Shown: positions 1 to 7,063, counted from the first letter of the stretch. The stretch: DNA of 16,053 nucleotides from Marinilabiliaceae bacterium (GCA_027010905.1 JALVBA010000362.1:1-16053), one strand, 5' to 3'. Numbers and translations are program-made. The notes: a model not told the origin generated them from the sequence alone.

Positions 1-54
1 ACTCGGCACGTACGAGGACTTGCACCTCGCCAGCCTATTACCATGCCCGACATA
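1..54 (-). other. Unassigned structured RNA-like sequence at window edge
   Basis: On the minus strand this stretch folds well by eye. A 5-bp stem CGAGG/CCTCG encloses a 7-base loop TGCAAGT. It is flanked by an outer pairing of GGCATG with CGTGCC, one of whose pairs is G-T. The inner arm resembles a tRNA T-arm, but no D-arm or anticodon arm is present. The phrase GGTGCAAGTCC also recalls the 5' region of some group II introns. The sequence continues past base 1, so I cannot decide between these. No protein can be supported here. Confidence 0.25.
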
Positions 55-56
55 CT

Positions 57-90
57 AAAAAAGCTCCTGTCCATAAATATGACAAGAGCT
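57..90 (-). terminator. Rho-independent terminator of tRNA-Arg
   Basis: Read leftwards, AGCTC pairs with GAGCT and TGTC pairs with GACA, separated by one mismatch and closing a 9-base loop. The stem is followed directly by a run of T (bases 62-57). It lies 13 bases past the 3' end of the tRNA-Arg gene, where such a terminator is expected. Confidence 0.75.
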
Positions 91-103
91 ATTTGATATT
101 TTG

Positions 104-175
104 TGACCCCGACGGGAATCGAACCCATATCATAGGAACCGGAATCCTACATTCTATCCATTGAACTACGGGGCC
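104..175 (-). tRNA. tRNA-Arg (anticodon CCG)
   Basis: The 72-base minus-strand gene gives a full cloverleaf. The acceptor stem GGCCCCG/CGGGGTC has one G-T pair. The D-stem is GTTC/GAAT. The anticodon stem TAGGA/TCCTA has loop TTCCGGT, placing CCG at positions 34-36 to read CGG arginine codons. The T-arm is ATGGG-TTCGATT-CCCGT and the discriminator base is A. The 3' CCA is not encoded and must be added by nucleotidyltransferase. A TATCTTTG promoter box precedes it and a strong terminator follows. A damaged second copy lies immediately upstream at 244-314. Confidence 0.96.
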
Positions 176-189
176 ATTTTATTTGGGTG

Positions 190-217
190 CAAAGATAAAA
201 TATTTTACAAAACCCAA
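190..217 (-). promoter_or_regulatory. Promoter of tRNA-Arg
   Basis: The minus strand reads TATCTTTG at 197-190, matching the Bacteroidota -7 consensus TAnnTTTG. A TTG lies 17 bases upstream (217-215), slightly closer than the usual 19-20. The -7 box ends 14 bases before the mature tRNA 5' end. Confidence 0.6.
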
Positions 218-243
218 TTATTTTCTTGTTTCATAAGTCTGAA

Positions 244-314
244 GATATCATAGAAACCGGAATCCTACATTCCCTGCCTAGCCGGCAGGCAGGTATCCAT
301 TGAACTACGGAGCC
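244..314 (-). pseudogene. Broken tRNA-Arg(CCG) copy with palindromic insertion in the D-loop
   Basis: The minus strand repeats the 5' two thirds of the neighbouring tRNA-Arg: acceptor 5' strand (GGCTCCG, one change), D-arm, anticodon stem and CCG loop. One anticodon-stem base changes C to T and still pairs as G-T. The T-arm and acceptor 3' strand are missing, so it cannot form a normal tRNA. A 21-base GC-rich palindrome (273-293) is inserted in the D-loop exactly between two bases that are adjacent in the intact gene. The D-stem and anticodon stem can still form around it. The upstream TATCTTTG region is also similar to that of the intact copy, so the duplication included the promoter. Confidence 0.85.
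273..293. repeat. 21-base palindromic element
   Basis: The arms CCTGCCT and AGGCAGG pair perfectly over 7 bp. They surround a centre containing the self-complementary GCCGGC. Comparison with the intact tRNA-Arg shows it as a clean 21-base insertion. Short GC-rich palindromes of this kind are often dispersed in Bacteroidota genomes; I recognise the type but cannot count copies from this window. Confidence 0.7.
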
Positions 315-325
315 AAAAGCGGTTG

Positions 326-333
326 CAAAGATA
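326..333 (-). promoter_or_regulatory. -7 promoter box before the broken tRNA-Arg copy
   Basis: The minus strand reads TATCTTTG, followed by CAACCGC. This 15-base string is identical to the one starting the initiator-tRNA unit at 6812. No TTG is found at the expected -33 distance, so activity is uncertain. Confidence 0.45.
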
Positions 334-436
334 AAATAATAAGTGCAACTACAGAATTATTCCTGATTTGATATCAGGTAATTTTTTGTTTCTTCCCTAT
401 CCAATAAAACTCAAATACATAATGTTAAAATTCTAA

Positions 437-1441
437 CTATTTATTCGGTTTCTTTTCCAGTTTTTTGTAGGAGTACATCACTGCCTCCAGTTGTCGGATT
501 TTATCACGCTTGTCTGCTTTTTCCGGTGAATAGACATATCCGTCAAGAACGATTACCCGGTTATTCTTCTTATCTAGATGAGCCTGAAGTATCCATGGCC
601 CGCCCATCATATCACCAATAACCTTCCACAAGCCACGCATCTCAACAACCTTTTCATCATTAATATTTGTAGTCTTATATATTGGAGGAAATTGCATCTC
701 GGTTGCCATATACGAACCGTCGGTTGGTCCCGGTATATTCTTTTTTAATATAGAATCACGTTTGTTAAGCAAAAACTCTTTCGAGAATGTACCCTTACCG
801 GCATAGGGGTACGAATAAACCATCAGTCCTACACTCGCAGCTGCACTACCCTCGTTCATCCAAATAAAATCTTTCTTCTCTGTTATTCTCTGAAGAGTTG
901 TTGGAACAGATACAAACACACCCCACTCAGCTCTAATCTTATCTGAAAACTCCTTATTAATATATTTCCGGAACGATTTAATGCTACGATCGCGCTCTGC
1001 CTTATTGAAAAAACTCAGAAACTTTATCTCATTACGTTTGACAAGATTAACAAATGCCTCCTCTGTTTTTGCATTTACACGAACCATTGCCTGCCCCTTT
1101 GCCCATACATCTTTATAATACAAAATAGTATCAACTTCAACCTTAGGTGATATTTTTGTCAGAACCAGATTACGATAAGTTTTCATAAAATCGTTAAAGC
1201 CTGAATGAGTTGTAACTGAAACATCAAACATCGGCTCAGGCTGCGGCAAGCCAAGATAGGGCTGCTTAGCCACACCGATTAGTGTTTTCCCGGCATTGGA
1301 AGACTTAATGCTATTATTCATAACAATTAACAGCTCACCGGCCTTACCCCCTGCATTTGGCTTATACCCATCAGTACTGTTACAGGCATAAAGGAATAAG
1401 GTAAAAATCATCAGAAACGGTACAATCCTTAATTTATCCAT
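437..1441 (-). CDS. DUF4837-family lipoprotein
   Basis: This 334-residue protein starts with a lipoprotein signal: a hydrophobic segment at residues 5-19 ending in the lipobox LYAC, with Cys20 as the predicted lipid-attachment site. The rest is a soluble mixed alpha/beta sequence without catalytic motifs I recognise. Its overall pattern, including the stretch around MRGLWKVIGDMMGGPW near residue 270, matches the DUF4837 family of Bacteroidota lipoproteins, whose function is unknown. It is the last gene of the leftward cluster, 28 bases after the lytic transglycosylase, and is probably cotranscribed with it. This placement suggests an envelope role, but that is inference. The ATG start is supported by the well-formed signal sequence. 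No convincing terminator follows the TAG stop. Confidence 0.85.
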   Translation of the reverse strand: MDKLRIVPFLMIFTLFLYACNSTDGYKPNAGGKAGELLIVMNNSIKSSNAGKTLIGVAKQPYLGLPQPEPMFDVSVTTHSGFNDFMKTYRNLVLTKISPKVEVDTILYYKDVWAKGQAMVRVNAKTEEAFVNLVKRNEIKFLSFFNKAERDRSIKSFRKYINKEFSDKIRAEWGVFVSVPTTLQRITEKKDFIWMNEGSAAASVGLMVYSYPYAGKGTFSKEFLLNKRDSILKKNIPGPTDGSYMATEMQFPPIYKTTNINDEKVVEMRGLWKVIGDMMGGPWILQAHLDKKNNRVIVLDGYVYSPEKADKRDKIRQLEAVMYSYKKLEKKPNK

Positions 1442-1469
1442 AATTAAATATTTTAGAATAAAACTAATC

Positions 1470-2684
1470 CTACTGACTATATGAATAGTTAAAGCTACTC
1501 ATTTTTTTTCTTTTTCCAACTAATAACTCATCAATAATGAAAAATGTACTTTCCGGAATTGGTTCCCAAACGGTAAGCCTTTGTCCCGGGTAGAGATTCC
1601 TGGATTTTAGATTATTCCAATAAATAATATCGCTAATCCGACATTTGTAGGTAATTGCAATTTTATGAAAAAACTCTCCTTTCTGCACAGTACACACCGT
1701 TTTTCGTCTATTCTTAATATCACCTACAGGCACTACAGTTAGTTCAGGATAAGATGCCGGTTCAAGCTTTGGCTCATTCTCAATAAAATCAGAGATGTTT
1801 GAAACAGGTAAGAACAGCCTGACAGGCAGTATTGCAGCGGGAATAAAATCTTTCGAGAAAACAGGATTCAGCCACTTAACAACATCTTTGTCAACTCCGG
1901 CAGCTTCGCTAACCTGCTTTATTGTTAGTGGTTTGTTGATATAAACTGTGTCCACCTCATCAAATCTAATGAAAAAAGGTTCAGGTTTAATATCATAATT
2001 TTTGTAATAGTTCATGACATAATTCACCGCAATAAAGGCAGGCACATACGACTTAACCTGAGCAGGCAGATATGGCTGCAACTCCCAGAAATTGGTCTTT
2101 CCTCCCGAGCGCTCAATGGCTTTTTTTACCACCCCCAATCCTCCATTGTAAGCAGCAAGTGCCAGTTGCCAGTCGTTGGTATTACGATAGAGATATTCGA
2201 GATATTCGCAAGCTGCAATTGTGCTTTTTAATGGGTCACACCTGTCGTCAATGTATGAATCAATATTCAGATCAAACATATGGGCAGCATGGTACAGAAA
2301 CTGCCACAAGCCCTTAGCTCCTGACGATGACGTAGCACGGGGATCGAGGGCAGACTCAACAATCGCAAGATATTTCAACTCTATAGGAAGATTGTATTTA
2401 CTCAGGTACTCCTCAAACAAGGGGAAATAGTACTCCGACCGGCCAATAATTCGACTGAGGTGTTCACGACGTTTTTTCACATAAACATTTATGTACGCCT
2501 GTACCTGATCGTTATACTCTAGTTTTATAGGAGTTTTGTCATCAAGCTCTTTAAAGCGGCTTTGATATAACCATTTGGGATAGTCAGCCTCCTTTCTGTT
2601 TGTGACACTATTTTGAGAATTCAGAGAATGAGAAACAATCACAAAAACAACAACAACTATAATTTTATGACTGCAATGTTTCAT
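1470..2684 (-). CDS. MltD-like lytic transglycosylase with SLT and LysM domains
   Basis: The protein probably cleaves peptidoglycan glycan strands by a non-hydrolytic mechanism in the periplasm. From the chosen ATG it has 404 residues. An N-terminal hydrophobic export segment spans about residues 7-20. The SLT domain (about 96-205) carries the ES motif with catalytic Glu110, the GLWQF motif at 125-129 and AYNGG at 178-182. A single C-terminal LysM domain (about 329-372) would bind glycan. A 14-codon longer frame exists, but the ATG at 2684 has AGGA seven bases upstream and places the signal segment at the N-terminus. It lies between tatA and the DUF4837 lipoprotein. E. coli MltD usually has more LysM repeats, so I call it MltD-like rather than giving the symbol. 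Confidence 0.9.
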   Translation of the reverse strand: MKHCSHKIIVVVVFVIVSHSLNSQNSVTNRKEADYPKWLYQSRFKELDDKTPIKLEYNDQVQAYINVYVKKRREHLSRIIGRSEYYFPLFEEYLSKYNLPIELKYLAIVESALDPRATSSSGAKGLWQFLYHAAHMFDLNIDSYIDDRCDPLKSTIAACEYLEYLYRNTNDWQLALAAYNGGLGVVKKAIERSGGKTNFWELQPYLPAQVKSYVPAFIAVNYVMNYYKNYDIKPEPFFIRFDEVDTVYINKPLTIKQVSEAAGVDKDVVKWLNPVFSKDFIPAAILPVRLFLPVSNISDFIENEPKLEPASYPELTVVPVGDIKNRRKTVCTVQKGEFFHKIAITYKCRISDIIYWNNLKSRNLYPGQRLTVWEPIPESTFFIIDELLVGKRKKMSSFNYSYSQ

Positions 2685-2778
2685 TTTCAAATCCTGTTGA
2701 AAAAAACAGAAGGCCGGATGAAACAATATCTACCGACCTAAATAAATTAATAATACCGACAGTAAAAAGAGAGCATTT

Positions 2779-2991
2779 CTATTTCTCTTTAATAGACTCT
2801 TTCTTCCCCTCTTCAGCTACATCTCCATCAAGGTCTTCGTTTTTGGCTTTCTTAAACTCTTTCATTCCCTGCCCTAACCCCTTCATCAATTCAGGAATCT
2901 TTTTGCCTCCAAACAATAAAACAATCGCAAGAATTACAAGAATCCACTCATACCCACTTGGCATTAACAAAAAAACATTTGAACTATACAT
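2779..2991 (-). CDS. tatA: Sec-independent translocase subunit TatA/TatE
   Basis: This 70-residue protein is the pore-forming type subunit of the twin-arginine translocase, which exports folded proteins across the inner membrane. It shows the full family layout. A short transmembrane helix (about residues 15-27) is followed by the FGGKKIPEL hinge and an amphipathic helix (about 31-48) containing LGQGMKEFKKA. A charged, acidic then lysine-rich tail completes it. The length is normal for TatA. No tatC is in the window, so the translocase is completed elsewhere. A possible promoter box (TAAATTTG) lies just upstream. TatB and TatA are hard to separate by sequence, but the FGGKK hinge and short tail favour TatA/E. 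Confidence 0.93.
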   Translation of the reverse strand: MYSSNVFLLMPSGYEWILVILAIVLLFGGKKIPELMKGLGQGMKEFKKAKNEDLDGDVAEEGKKESIKEK

Positions 2992-3013
2992 TGTATTTAA
3001 TTATTTATTGTTA

Positions 3014-3021
3014 CAAATTTA
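3014..3021 (-). promoter_or_regulatory. Possible -7 box before tatA
   Basis: The minus strand reads TAAATTTG, an exact TAnnTTTG match, 22 bases before the tatA start. No TTG lies at the expected spacing, and the upstream half would fall in the end of rseP. It may add transcription to the cluster. Confidence 0.4.
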
Positions 3022-3035
3022 ATAATCTTTAATTG

Positions 3036-4355
3036 TTATTTACTAAAAAAGGCCTTAAAAATATCATTTCCGTTCGCATAAAGCAGTAACCCAAACAGAA
3101 AAATCATTCCGCCAATCTGGGCATACTCTAAAAATTTATCACTCGGTTTTCTTCCAGTAATCATTTCGTAAAGAAGAAACAGCACATGTCCTCCATCAAG
3201 AGCCGGTATGGGCAGAATATTCATAAAGGCCAGTATTAGAGATATCAGCGCAGTATTACTCCAAAAAACGTACCAGTTCCAGGTTGCAGGAAACAGATTA
3301 CCCATTGTTCCGAAACCGCCTAACTGCTTAACACCCTCTTTCGTAAATATAAGCTTCAGTTGCTTGATGTAATCAATCAGAATATTAAAACCTTTCTTGA
3401 TTCCGGCAGGTGCAGCCTCCCAAAAACCATACTCAAACTGTTTAACCTTTATAAAAGATGGCTGTTTATTACCAACCCCTATTTTCCCTTTTTTAGAAAC
3501 CTTTACATCAACTGTCATCAATGCATCGTTTCTAACAAGTTCAACAGAAACATCTTTCCCGGCATTGGAAACAATCTCATTAACGAATTGATGAAAATAG
3601 ATTGCAGGTTTACCATTAACTGCAATCACACTATCACCTTTCATAATTCCGGCCTCCGCTGCTCCCCGCTTAAGTACAACCGAGTCAATTACCGTGGGGA
3701 TTTGAAAATCGGCAAATGATTTAACGCCCGAAGCCATTATTCTCTGTCCGAAATCTACAGGAAGAGGAATTTTTATTGTTGAATCATTTCTAACAATAGT
3801 CAAATCCTTTGTATCCTCCAGAAGGATATGTTTTGCAATATCCTGAACAGTCTTTATCTTGAAAGTATCTACATGAGTAACCTTATCACCATCATGCAAT
3901 CCTATTTCGTGAGCAACTTCTGCATAATGAAACCCATACTTAGCACTGTCGGCATCAAGATATGCCTGACCCCATGTGTACAAAACCAGCCAAAAAATAA
4001 CAAGAGCTGTTACAAAATTCACTACTACACCACCAACCATAATCAGCAGCCTCTGCCAAGCCGGCTTTGCCCTAAATTCCCACGGTTGAGCCGGAAGCTT
4101 CATTACTTCTTTGTCCATCGACTCATCAATCATTCCTGATATCTTCACATATCCACCTAAAGGCAGCCAACCTAATCCATATTCAGTTTCACCTTTTTTA
4201 TACTTAAACAGAGAGAACCAGGGATTAAAAAACAAGTAGAACTTTTCAACTCTTGTTTTAAAAAGCTTAGCAAAGAAGAAGTGGCCAAACTCATGTAAGA
4301 TTACCAGAATTGACAAGCTGAGTAGTAGCTGTACTGTTTTAAAAAATATATCCAT
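3036..4355 (-). CDS. rseP: Site-2 intramembrane metalloprotease (M50 family)
   Basis: The protein cuts membrane-embedded substrates, typically anti-sigma factors, inside the inner membrane. It has 439 residues, normal for RseP. The zinc motif HEFGH is at residues 21-25 in the first transmembrane helix and the third ligand motif LDGG is at 386-389 (Asp387). Further membrane helices lie near 104-127, 366-384 and 411-427. The central periplasmic part contains at least one clear PDZ-like domain (about 220-285), with a second degenerate one probable before it. The neighbours are dxr upstream and tatA downstream. RseP next to dxr is a widespread bacterial arrangement. A strong promoter sits 30 bases upstream, so it can be expressed independently of dxr. 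No sigma or anti-sigma partner is visible here. Confidence 0.94.
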   Translation of the reverse strand: MDIFFKTVQLLLSLSILVILHEFGHFFFAKLFKTRVEKFYLFFNPWFSLFKYKKGETEYGLGWLPLGGYVKISGMIDESMDKEVMKLPAQPWEFRAKPAWQRLLIMVGGVVVNFVTALVIFWLVLYTWGQAYLDADSAKYGFHYAEVAHEIGLHDGDKVTHVDTFKIKTVQDIAKHILLEDTKDLTIVRNDSTIKIPLPVDFGQRIMASGVKSFADFQIPTVIDSVVLKRGAAEAGIMKGDSVIAVNGKPAIYFHQFVNEIVSNAGKDVSVELVRNDALMTVDVKVSKKGKIGVGNKQPSFIKVKQFEYGFWEAAPAGIKKGFNILIDYIKQLKLIFTKEGVKQLGGFGTMGNLFPATWNWYVFWSNTALISLILAFMNILPIPALDGGHVLFLLYEMITGRKPSDKFLEYAQIGGMIFLFGLLLYANGNDIFKAFFSK

Positions 4356-4384
4356 TAATTGTATTTATTCATTTTTTAGAGCCA

Positions 4385-4414
4385 CAAAGATATCTTTTTC
4401 CAAAGAATAATCAA
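4385..4414 (-). promoter_or_regulatory. Promoter of rseP
   Basis: The minus strand has TTG at 4414-4412, a 19-base spacer and TATCTTTG at 4392-4385. This is an exact fit to the Bacteroidota primary sigma-factor consensus. It lies in the 162-base gap between dxr and rseP, giving rseP its own start inside the cluster. Confidence 0.72.
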
Positions 4415-4517
4415 TACTATTAATTTTGTTATCAGACTATTTGTGATTTTGACCGGAAAAGAGGTTGGATGGTTATACCTCAGAAGTGAGTTGTAATTAA
4501 AACCTCAGCCCAATACA

Positions 4518-5678
4518 TCAGCCTCTTACACGAATTGCTTTACGAGCTGCTTTACGAGCTTCTTCATCCAAAACCATATAGTCTTCAAGTGTTGGATGAG
4601 ATATAAAATCAACACTATTCATAGACTCTTCAATAATATCTGACATTTGAAGGAAACCAATATCTCCATTCAGAAACACCTCAACTGCAACTTCATTTGC
4701 TGCATTCATCACGCAAGGCATACTTCCGCCCTCTTTCATAGCCTGATATGCCAGATTAAGATTTCTAAATGTCTTTCTATCCACCGCTTCAAAAGTAAGC
4801 TGAGGGTAGTTGAGAAAATTAAATCTTTCAAAATCTGATTTTATTCGCTCAGGAAAAGCAAGCGCATATTGAATTGGAAGGCGCATGTCGGGAAGACCCA
4901 TCTGGGCTTTCATCGAACCATCTTCAAACTGAACAATGGAGTGAATTATCGATTGCGGATGCACTATAATATCAATTTGATCAGGCGTAAGTCCGAAGAG
5001 CCATTTTGCCTCAATTGCCTCAAGACCTTTATTCATCAAAGATGCTGAATCGATTGTTATCTTATCACCCATCGACCAGTTAGGATGGTTCAGTGCCTGC
5101 TCACGAGTGACATTTTGCATAAACTCAACACCCTTTCCCCTGAATGGCCCCCCTGAGGCTGTGAGGTAGATCTTCTCAATAGAGTTTTGAAACTCGCCTG
5201 CAAGACACTGAAATATTGCTGAGTGCTCCGAATCTACTGGCAGTATACTTACCTTATACTCATGCGCCAGACTTGTGATAATCTCTCCGGCAACTACAAG
5301 AGTCTCCTTGTTTGCCAGTGCTATTGTTTTGCCTGCCTTAATGGCATTTACCGTTGGAGTAAGACCGGCAAAACCAACTATGGCAGTGAGCACAATATCA
5401 ACACTCTCACTTTGTACAATCTGATTAATTGCATCGCTTCCTGCATAAACCTTAACGGGCTCAGAAACCAATGCATCCTTCACCTCCTGATATCTCTTCT
5501 CATTACCGATAACAACGGCATTGGGTTGAAATTTACGAGCTTGCTTAATAAGCTCATCTACACTATCTTTTGCTACTAACACCTCCACTTCAAAACTATC
5601 AGGATGCTGCTCAATAACCTCAAGAGTTTGTTTGCCGATAGAACCGGTAGAGCCTAGTATGGCAATATGTTTAATCAT
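4518..5678 (-). CDS. dxr: 1-deoxy-D-xylulose 5-phosphate reductoisomerase
   Basis: This enzyme converts 1-deoxy-D-xylulose 5-phosphate to 2-C-methyl-D-erythritol 4-phosphate using NADPH. It is the first committed step of the non-mevalonate isoprenoid pathway in the cytoplasm. The length of 386 residues is typical. GSTGSIG at residues 9-15 is the NADPH-binding loop. The metal ligands Asp149 and Glu151 (in PVDSEHS) and Glu220 (in MNKGLE) are all present. The substrate-binding segments TASGGPFRG and NHPNWSMG (197-204) are intact. The gene lies 59 bases downstream of the M23 peptidase and upstream of rseP. A TATATTTG box precedes it. Nothing appears damaged. Confidence 0.98.
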   Translation of the reverse strand: MIKHIAILGSTGSIGKQTLEVIEQHPDSFEVEVLVAKDSVDELIKQARKFQPNAVVIGNEKRYQEVKDALVSEPVKVYAGSDAINQIVQSESVDIVLTAIVGFAGLTPTVNAIKAGKTIALANKETLVVAGEIITSLAHEYKVSILPVDSEHSAIFQCLAGEFQNSIEKIYLTASGGPFRGKGVEFMQNVTREQALNHPNWSMGDKITIDSASLMNKGLEAIEAKWLFGLTPDQIDIIVHPQSIIHSIVQFEDGSMKAQMGLPDMRLPIQYALAFPERIKSDFERFNFLNYPQLTFEAVDRKTFRNLNLAYQAMKEGGSMPCVMNAANEVAVEVFLNGDIGFLQMSDIIEESMNSVDFISHPTLEDYMVLDEEARKAARKAIRVRG

Positions 5679-5712
5679 AACTCGATTTCAAATCCTTTTT
5701 ACAAAAAATGTA

Positions 5713-5720
5713 CAAATATA
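5713..5720 (-). promoter_or_regulatory. Possible -7 box before dxr
   Basis: The minus strand reads TATATTTG, matching TAnnTTTG exactly, 35 bases before the dxr start. No TTG is seen at the usual distance, so it may be weak or coincidental. Confidence 0.45.
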
Positions 5721-5737
5721 AGGTACAATTAAGCAGT

Positions 5738-6622
5738 TTAATTAAAATCCATGTACTCTGCCGGATTCAGAGGTACTCCATTGTACCAAAGTTCGAAATG
5801 CAAATGAGGGCCGGTAGTATACTCGCCTGAGTTACCTACATTAGCAATAGCTTCTCCTGCTTTCACTCTGTCTCCAACCTTCTTCAACAACAATGAATTG
5901 TGCTTATAAAAAGTAACCATATTATTTGCATGCTGGATTCCTATTACATAGCCAGTCTCTACTGTCCAGCCGGCAAAAAAGACCGTCCCATCCAGTACTG
6001 AAGAAACCCGGGCTTCGGGACCGGCAACAATGTCAATACCATAATGTCCTTGCGAACTTCCAAATCCATTTACTGTGACCCCTTTTAGCGGTGTGAAGAA
6101 AGATGTCTGCTCTAATCTGAATTTATTACCTAGTGTGTTTTGTGAAGATAGATTAAACCTCTCCTCCTCCTCAATTTGCATTCGGAAGAGTGAATCTTCT
6201 ACAGATTTATTAAAATGTACCTTCTGCTTAGGTTTAACCTCGGCTTCATCCCTAATGACATCGTCAGGAGATCCGCCCTCAGGAATCTCTCCATTTACTA
6301 TAGATTTAATATCTTTAAAAAAGCGATCACGATGGTCAATCTCCAGTACTAGAGAGTCTACCAATTGTGCATTGCGAACAATTAATCGTCTCTCATTACC
6401 CGAAGGATACCCGGGGATATACTCGCGCAATCCGGTAAATGCAATCAGCAGCGTAACCAAACCTATCAACAGCATTGAAGTAACCCCAACAAAAGTGAAA
6501 ACTTTTAGTCGGGACAATCGCATCCCTAAAACCTCTTCGTATGATTGCTCATTAAAAATTGATAAACGATAGTGATTACGTAGTTTTTTATAAAGAGCCT
6601 TTGTTTTTTCTGTTTTAGCCAT
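5738..6622 (-). CDS. Membrane-anchored M23 (LytM-type) metallopeptidase
   Basis: The protein is probably a zinc peptidase that cuts peptidoglycan cross-links, or an activator of such an enzyme. Numbered from the in-frame GTG one codon upstream, a transmembrane helix spans about 42-64, with a basic cytoplasmic N-terminus. A periplasmic linker follows (70-175), and the M23 domain occupies about 178-292. The zinc-binding motifs are complete: GHYGID with His194 and Asp198, and HLH with His274 and His276. His242 is also conserved. An intact active site argues for a catalytic enzyme rather than a pseudo-enzyme. I prefer the ATG at 6622 to the preceding GTG. It is the first gene of the leftward cluster and has a promoter box about 36 bases upstream. 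Confidence 0.92.
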   Translation of the reverse strand: MAKTEKTKALYKKLRNHYRLSIFNEQSYEEVLGMRLSRLKVFTFVGVTSMLLIGLVTLLIAFTGLREYIPGYPSGNERRLIVRNAQLVDSLVLEIDHRDRFFKDIKSIVNGEIPEGGSPDDVIRDEAEVKPKQKVHFNKSVEDSLFRMQIEEEERFNLSSQNTLGNKFRLEQTSFFTPLKGVTVNGFGSSQGHYGIDIVAGPEARVSSVLDGTVFFAGWTVETGYVIGIQHANNMVTFYKHNSLLLKKVGDRVKAGEAIANVGNSGEYTTGPHLHFELWYNGVPLNPAEYMDFN

Positions 6623-6657
6623 CACTCATTTGTACATAAATTATTCAGGAATGGCAA

Positions 6658-6665
6658 CAAAGTTA
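6658..6665 (-). promoter_or_regulatory. -7 box for the M23-dxr cluster
   Basis: The minus strand reads TAACTTTG, an exact TAnnTTTG match, 36 bases before the ATG. The -33 TTG is not found at the expected place. Confidence 0.5.
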
Positions 6666-6788
6666 AAAATTATCCCGAATTATTTATCAGGAAATCTAAG
6701 TGGAGTTAAACAAATAAATTCAGCTCACCATACGAAACTTATGATTTTCACCACACAATAGCACTCCGAATAATTCTCACAACAATAT

Positions 6789-6819
6789 CTTGCTTTATAA
6801 AAAATAATACACTATCTTT
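6789..6819 (+). promoter_or_regulatory. Promoter of the initiator tRNA unit
   Basis: TTG at 6789-6791, a 20-base spacer and TATCTTTG at 6812-6819 match the Bacteroidota consensus closely. No other clear promoter lies between it and the tRNA at 6954. The damaged copy at 6848-6913 is therefore expected to be part of the same primary transcript. Confidence 0.72.
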
Positions 6820-6847
6820 GCAACCGCAAAATCAGAAACGACTGTTA

Positions 6848-6913
6848 TTGCGACATTTTACGGAGGTAGCTCGTTGGGCTCATATCCGCCGCGGCGAACG
6901 TAGGTTCGTTGCT
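6848..6913 (+). pseudogene. Rearranged partial copy of tRNA-fMet in the tRNA leader
   Basis: Blocks of the downstream tRNA-fMet recur here exactly: TTGCG at 6848-6852, a 20-base block covering the D-stem 3' side to the CAT anticodon (6865-6884), and a 10-base T-arm block (6899-6908). The pieces between them are replaced outright rather than point-mutated. The anticodon-stem 3' strand and the acceptor 3' strand are gone. The replacement sequence contains the 10-base palindrome CGCCGCGGCG. A new 9-bp stem forms at 6891-6899/6904-6912 with loop GTAG. It cannot be a functional tRNA. Confidence 0.8.
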
Positions 6914-6953
6914 AAATTAAAAATTTAAATACTGAAAAGCACAAAAGATATAT

Positions 6954-7026
<73 letters not shown>

Positions 7027-7033
7027 CAAAGAG

Positions 7034-7063
7034 AGCCGTTGGTATTTACCAGCGGCTTTTTTT
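7034..7063 (+). terminator. Rho-independent terminator of tRNA-fMet
   Basis: AGCCGTTGGT pairs with ACCAGCGGCT over 10 bp (one G-T), closing a short AT loop, followed directly by seven T. It begins 8 bases after the tRNA 3' end. Confidence 0.88.

Noticed and set aside
104..314. tRNA duplication read as an integrative-element attachment site
   Set aside because: Integration at tRNA genes normally duplicates the 3' end. Here the copy keeps the 5' part and loses the 3' end, and no integrase is nearby.
362..378. 6-bp hairpin CCTGAT/ATCAGG considered as terminator of the DUF4837 gene
   Set aside because: The T-run is on the wrong side for leftward transcription and no rightward gene needs it.
2685..2726. 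14-codon N-terminal extension of the lytic transglycosylase
   Set aside because: It would bury the export signal, and the downstream ATG has a better-placed AGGA.
3360..3719. 119-codon plus-strand frame inside rseP
   Set aside because: It is a shadow of the conserved rseP coding strand with no motif or start signals.
6075..6572. 165-codon plus-strand frame opposite the M23 peptidase
   Set aside because: It is S/T-rich shadow sequence; the opposite strand has intact zinc motifs and a membrane helix.
6623..6625. GTG start one codon before the M23 peptidase ATG
   Set aside because: The adjacent ATG is a better initiator and nothing favours the GTG.
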